Source of the DNA: an uncultured Clostridia bacterium
GTDB taxonomy: Bacteria; Bacillota; Clostridia; Christensenellales; CAG-917
Reading direction: 5' to 3'
NCBI GenBank assembly: GCA_947589475.1
Contig: CANQBO010000001.1
Location: 62,001 to 126,000 of the forward strand
DNA length: 64,000 nucleotides
Both the position numbers and the translations under genes were made by a program. This document shows, piece by piece, positions 60,925 to 64,000 of this stretch. Each line of letters opens with the position of its first letter. Position 1 is the first letter of the stretch. The notes beneath the pieces are model-generated. The model was given only the letters and a program-made list of their open reading frames with translations, was not told the DNA's origin and did no database searches.

Positions 60925-61992
60925 GTGCGAGGTGGCGCGATCAAACTGAATATAACGATAGATCTGAACGTAATAAGGCAAAATATAAAGCGCATACGCG
61001 AGAGCATTGATGTGCGCGGGCGAGCGGGCGTGAAAGCGATATTTATGGTGAAGTCCGACGCCTACGGGCATGGGTTGGAGCGCGTCGCGCTTGCCACGCA
61101 AGAGCTTGTGGACGCATTCGGAGTCGCGACTATTTGCGAGGGCGAGAGACTGCGAGAGGCGGGGATAGAAAAGGAAATACTTGTGCTCGTATGCGCACCG
61201 TATGAGCTTAAGCGCGCAATAGGGGACGGTCTCACGATAGGGTTGTACTGTTTCGCGCAACTTGAGGCACTCGAGCGATTGATAGAGACGGGCGAAGTTT
61301 CTCCCCACGACGTGCGCGTGCACATTAAGGCTGATACGGGTATGCACAGGCTGGGATTTGCGCCCGATGAAGTGAATGAAGTCGTGGCGAGACTTGAGAA
61401 AGCGGGCGTGCGCGTCGAGGGCGTGTATTCGCACTTGCGCGCGAGGGCATATTCGCAAAAAGAGGAGTTTATGCGTGCAGTTGCGGTAGTTAAAACGCAT
61501 TTTCCGTCAGCATGCGCGCATCTTGCCGCAAGCGAAAATCTGAGTGTAAGCACTTTGAGATTTGACGCCGTGCGCATAGGCATAGCCGCCTACAGGGGCG
61601 CGATGACCGTGACGAGCGAGGTCGTGCAAGCGAGAAGGATAGAGGCGGGCGAACGCGTGAGCTACGGCAATTTCAAGGTGAAAAAAGATACGAATACGGC
61701 GATCGTTTTCGGCGGTTACGGAGACGGCGTGAAGAGGGAATTTCCGTCGCATGTCGTCATTCGCGGGCAAAAATGCGGAGTGCTCGGCAGAGTGTGTATG
61801 GATATGTTCGTCGTTGATACGGGGGACATGCTTGCCGAGGTCGGAGAAAAAGTTATACTGTTTTCACCCGAGACGGCGGCGAGCGTCGCGCGGGACAGAA
61901 AGACGATCGATTACGCAGTCATGACAGGTTGGCACGGACGGTGCGAGAGGAGCTATGTTGACAAAGTTACAGGCGAGGAAGAAAGCCCTTGA
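60925..61992 (+). CDS. alr: Alanine racemase
   Basis: A 355-residue PLP enzyme supplying D-alanine for peptidoglycan. The PLP lysine is K43 in IFMVKSDAYGHG. The second catalytic base is the Tyr of ERVSYGNFK in the C-terminal beta domain. CMDMFVVD and the ending DYAVMTGWHGR resemble the usual FGRVSMDQ and NEIL regions with changes. The only plausible start is GTG 60925, which has no Shine-Dalgarno; the true start could be a nearby non-ATG codon. It overlaps the next gene by 38 bases. Confidence 0.88.
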   Translation: MRGGAIKLNITIDLNVIRQNIKRIRESIDVRGRAGVKAIFMVKSDAYGHGLERVALATQELVDAFGVATICEGERLREAGIEKEILVLVCAPYELKRAIGDGLTIGLYCFAQLEALERLIETGEVSPHDVRVHIKADTGMHRLGFAPDEVNEVVARLEKAGVRVEGVYSHLRARAYSQKEEFMRAVAVVKTHFPSACAHLAASENLSVSTLRFDAVRIGIAAYRGAMTVTSEVVQARRIEAGERVSYGNFKVKKDTNTAIVFGGYGDGVKREFPSHVVIRGQKCGVLGRVCMDMFVVDTGDMLAEVGEKVILFSPETAASVARDRKTIDYAVMTGWHGRCERSYVDKVTGEEESP

Positions 61993-62533
61993 CGCGGTGA
62001 GAAAAATGTCCGCGGATGAGCGCGGGTGGGCGAGCGGCGCGATATGCGACGCGCTTTCGGGCATAGACGAATTCAAGTATTGCCACAAGCCGTTCGTGTT
62101 TTTGGGCACGGATACGGAGCCGAACACAGAGGAGATCGTTGGACTTCTTCTCATGATGGAGCGCGACGTCAGCGTTCCGCGCGTGGAAGGGCGGGATATG
62201 AAGGCGATACGCATCACGCCGTACACGAATTTCCGCACAAACAAGTGGGGCATTTTGGAGCCTGTCGGCAGGGGAGTCTGTCCCGATCCCGACCTTGCCG
62301 TTGTTCCTCTCGTCGCCTTTGACGGTCTCAACAGAGTGGGGCACGGCGGAGGCTACTACGACAGATACCTCGCAGGACGTGACATTTTCAAAATAGGTAT
62401 AGCCTTCGACTGTCAGCGCGTCGAGGGCGTGATGTGCGAGCAGTTTGACATAGGACTTGACATGCTCGTCACCGAGAAGCGCATAATAAGCGCGGACGGC
62501 GAGATGAAAAACATTTTCGGAGAGGACTTATGA
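61955..62533 (+). CDS. 5-Formyltetrahydrofolate cyclo-ligase
   Basis: A 192-residue enzyme converting 5-formyl-THF to methenyl-THF with ATP. The diagnostic motif GLNRVGHGGGYYDRYL is at about 126-141, after VVPLVAFD. The N-terminus (LTKLQARKKALDAVRKMSADER) is the usual basic helix. It overlaps alr at the 5' end and the next gene by 4 bases (ATGA), indicating coupled translation. Confidence 0.93.
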   Translation: MLTKLQARKKALDAVRKMSADERGWASGAICDALSGIDEFKYCHKPFVFLGTDTEPNTEEIVGLLLMMERDVSVPRVEGRDMKAIRITPYTNFRTNKWGILEPVGRGVCPDPDLAVVPLVAFDGLNRVGHGGGYYDRYLAGRDIFKIGIAFDCQRVEGVMCEQFDIGLDMLVTEKRIISADGEMKNIFGEDL

Positions 62534-63540
62534 GAGTTGTAGCGGGCAAATACAGGGGCAAAAATCTGGCGTCTCCAAAGGACGACAGCGTGCGTCCTAC
62601 GACGACGCGCATAAAAGAAACGCTGTTCAACGTGTTGCAGGGCTATGTGCCCGAGGCGACTGTGCTCGACCTGTTTGCGGGCAGCGGCGCGCTGGGCATA
62701 GAGTGTATATCCCGCGGCGCGGAGGAAGTCGTTTTCGTGGACAGGAGCAAGGACTCCGTCGCGCTTGTAAAGCAAAATTTGAAAGGGATCGAGGGAAATT
62801 TCAGCGTGCATCTCTCGGACTTTTCGGCATACCTGAGAAACGCGCAGTTGCAAGGCAAAAAATTCGACATCATATTTCTCGATCCGCCGTATGCGAGCGG
62901 GCTGGGAGAGATCGCCATAGAACTTATCATAAACGGAAATTTGCTCTCGGACGATGGAGTTATTGTGTTTGAGCATAGCTCCGACAAGGAGTTTTCGCTT
63001 GAGAGATCCTCCTACAAGGCGCGCACAAAGCGCATGGGCACCGTGACGGCGGAGTTTATATTTAAGAAGCGCGTCGCGCTTATGACGGGCAGTTTCGACC
63101 CCGTGACGGTAGGGCACGAGGAAGTGCTCAAGCAGGCGCTTTCGCAATATGACGAAGTCATAGTCGCCTGCCTCGTCAATCCCGAAAAAACATATATGTT
63201 CAACCCCGCGCAGAGGCTCGCTCTCGCGTCGGCGATGTGCTCGCCCTACAAAAATGCGTTTGCGATATATTCCGATAAGGACGCGGTGGACGTCGCGCGC
63301 GAATATTCGGCGACGGAGCTTGTCAGGGGCGTGCGCGACATCAAAGACGAGGGCTATGAAGCGGAAATGGCGGCATACAACCGCGAACATGGCTTCGACA
63401 CGCAATTTATAGTTTTGGATGAATATCGCGACGTCAGCTCCACGCTTGTCAGGGAGGAACTGAAGAGGGGAGATTTTCGCCACATTCCCGCCGTTTGCGT
63501 CCCCGTTTTGACTTCGGAAGATTTCAAAAGGCTGAAATGA
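62530..63540 (+). CDS. RsmD-CoaD fusion: 16S rRNA methyltransferase and pantetheine-phosphate adenylyltransferase
   Basis: A 336-residue fusion of two normally separate neighbours. Residues 1-180 are RsmD (m2G966 methyltransferase of 16S rRNA): MRVVAGKYRGKNL, RPTTTRIKETLFNVL, SAM motif LDLFAGSGALGIE and catalytic FLDPPY. Residues about 181-336 are CoaD, the penultimate coenzyme A enzyme: TGSFDPVTVGH (T193 to H196), then LVRGVRDIKDEGYEAEMAAYN and SSTLVREELKRGD. No stop, start or ribosome site separates the halves; the linker is only a few residues. Confidence 0.92.
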   Translation: MRVVAGKYRGKNLASPKDDSVRPTTTRIKETLFNVLQGYVPEATVLDLFAGSGALGIECISRGAEEVVFVDRSKDSVALVKQNLKGIEGNFSVHLSDFSAYLRNAQLQGKKFDIIFLDPPYASGLGEIAIELIINGNLLSDDGVIVFEHSSDKEFSLERSSYKARTKRMGTVTAEFIFKKRVALMTGSFDPVTVGHEEVLKQALSQYDEVIVACLVNPEKTYMFNPAQRLALASAMCSPYKNAFAIYSDKDAVDVAREYSATELVRGVRDIKDEGYEAEMAAYNREHGFDTQFIVLDEYRDVSSTLVREELKRGDFRHIPAVCVPVLTSEDFKRLK

Positions 63541-63637
63541 CGTTTTGAGATGGCGTACGTGCCGCATTTGCCGATAAAGTCCGCGACATTTTTGCAAAAG
63601 CACATTCGACAAAATATACAAAAATTTGCATTTGCCC

Positions 63638-63666
63638 TTGAAAATCGCGCGATCTTTGCTTATACT
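63638..63666 (+). promoter_or_regulatory. Promoter of the terminal gene
   Basis: TTGAAA (63638-63643), 17-base spacer, TATACT (63661-63666). The expected start of transcription near 63673 gives a leader of only about a dozen bases that contains the ribosome site GAGGAAAG. Confidence 0.8.
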
Positions 63667-63684
63667 ATTAAATGAGGAAAGATT

Positions 63685-64000
63685 ATGGAAGCAATAGATA
63701 TGTTGTTAAACGACCTTGAGAGCGAACTTCTCAAGGCAAAAAAAGCCCCCTTCAGCAATACGGACATCATTGTCAATCGCAAGACCGTGTTGGAGCTGGT
63801 CTCGCGCATACGCGCAAGTCTGCCGCAGGTGATAAGGGACGCCATGCAGATTACCCGCGACGAGCAGGAAATTATCGCAAGGGCAAACGCCTACGCGCAG
63901 TCCGCGATAGACGACGCTCAGGCGCGCATGAAGTCCGCCGTTGACGAAAGCGAGGTCGTAAGACAGGCGCAAGCGCAAGCGGCGGCGATCATCGAGGACG
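63685..64000 (+). CDS. ATPase-like coiled-coil protein (3' end outside window)
   Basis: The first 105 codons of a helical protein, still open at the window edge. NTDIIVNRKTVLELVSRIR and LPQVIRDAMQITRDEQEIIA, followed by repeated ANAYAQSAIDDAQ- and AQAQAAAIIED-type segments, match the small family (annotated ATPase or hypothetical) that commonly follows coaD in Clostridia. Such Ala-rich coils resemble V-type ATPase peripheral-stalk subunits. Function is unproven. Confidence 0.7.
   Translation, partial: MEAIDMLLNDLESELLKAKKAPFSNTDIIVNRKTVLELVSRIRASLPQVIRDAMQITRDEQEIIARANAYAQSAIDDAQARMKSAVDESEVVRQAQAQAAAIIED

Overview
The window joins the right-hand part of a temperate tailed-phage genome (about 1-40,380) to a bacterial chromosome (about 40,400-64,000). 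The chromosome has high GC, and its gene set points to an anaerobic Firmicute of the Clostridia type, probably an uncultured gut lineage: TyrS with an S4 domain, a YigZ/IMPACT protein, RecX, bifunctional AdhE, meso-diaminopimelate dehydrogenase, MazF/EndoA, PgsA, ValS, Alr, 5-FTHF cyclo-ligase, an RsmD-CoaD fusion, and the small ATPase-like protein that commonly follows coaD. The taxonomy is inference from gene content. The prophage is clearly lower in GC.

Phage layout, almost all on the plus strand. Early/middle genes (1-6.3 kb): a truncated gene, a tiny Cys-rich protein, a 918-residue protein carrying the DxDxD signature of two-barrel (YonO/QDE-1-like) RNA polymerases, a calcineurin-like phosphoesterase, an HU-like protein and a tyrosine recombinase closed by a terminator. 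Packaging and head (6.3-15.2 kb): TerS, TerL, portal, a protease/scaffold, two paralogous decoration-type proteins (one with a beta-helix-like C-terminal extension) and the major capsid protein. Neck and tail (15.3-32.1 kb): connector genes, tail tube, a DUF1064 nuclease, tail chaperone, tape measure, Dit, and a Tal/fibre with a C-terminal S74 chaperone. The order is that of a siphovirus.

Accessory region (32-40.4 kb): a minus-strand moron with a near-consensus promoter, a 23-residue Arg-rich peptide and a lipoprotein; a BppU-type protein with about 32 heptads; fibre genes; an apparent invertible segment at 37,210-38,094 that would swap the C-terminus of the last fibre; a holin; a membrane HExGH protein; and a PAPS-reductase-family gene behind a structured leader whose last hairpin hides the ribosome binding site. 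No endolysin is visible. The right end (40,250-40,490) has 10-bp-phased repeats and the stranded 3' end of a host-like gene, suggesting attR. The left end lies outside the window.

The chromosomal part is housekeeping: tyrS; yigZ-recX; a GPH-family transporter with a MarR regulator and a degenerate M28-like membrane peptidase; adhE with an APH-like kinase; mazF opposed to ddh and an HAD phosphatase; a DAG-kinase-like gene opposed to pgsA-valS and two membrane proteins; then a DUF2156-GNAT fusion, alr, the cyclo-ligase and rsmD-coaD.

The most noteworthy points are the tail-fibre inversion cassette, the two-barrel RNA polymerase, the structured leader of the PAPS-reductase-like gene, the moron with a previously unlabelled micro-ORF, and a hairpin-rich noncoding block in the tail operon.
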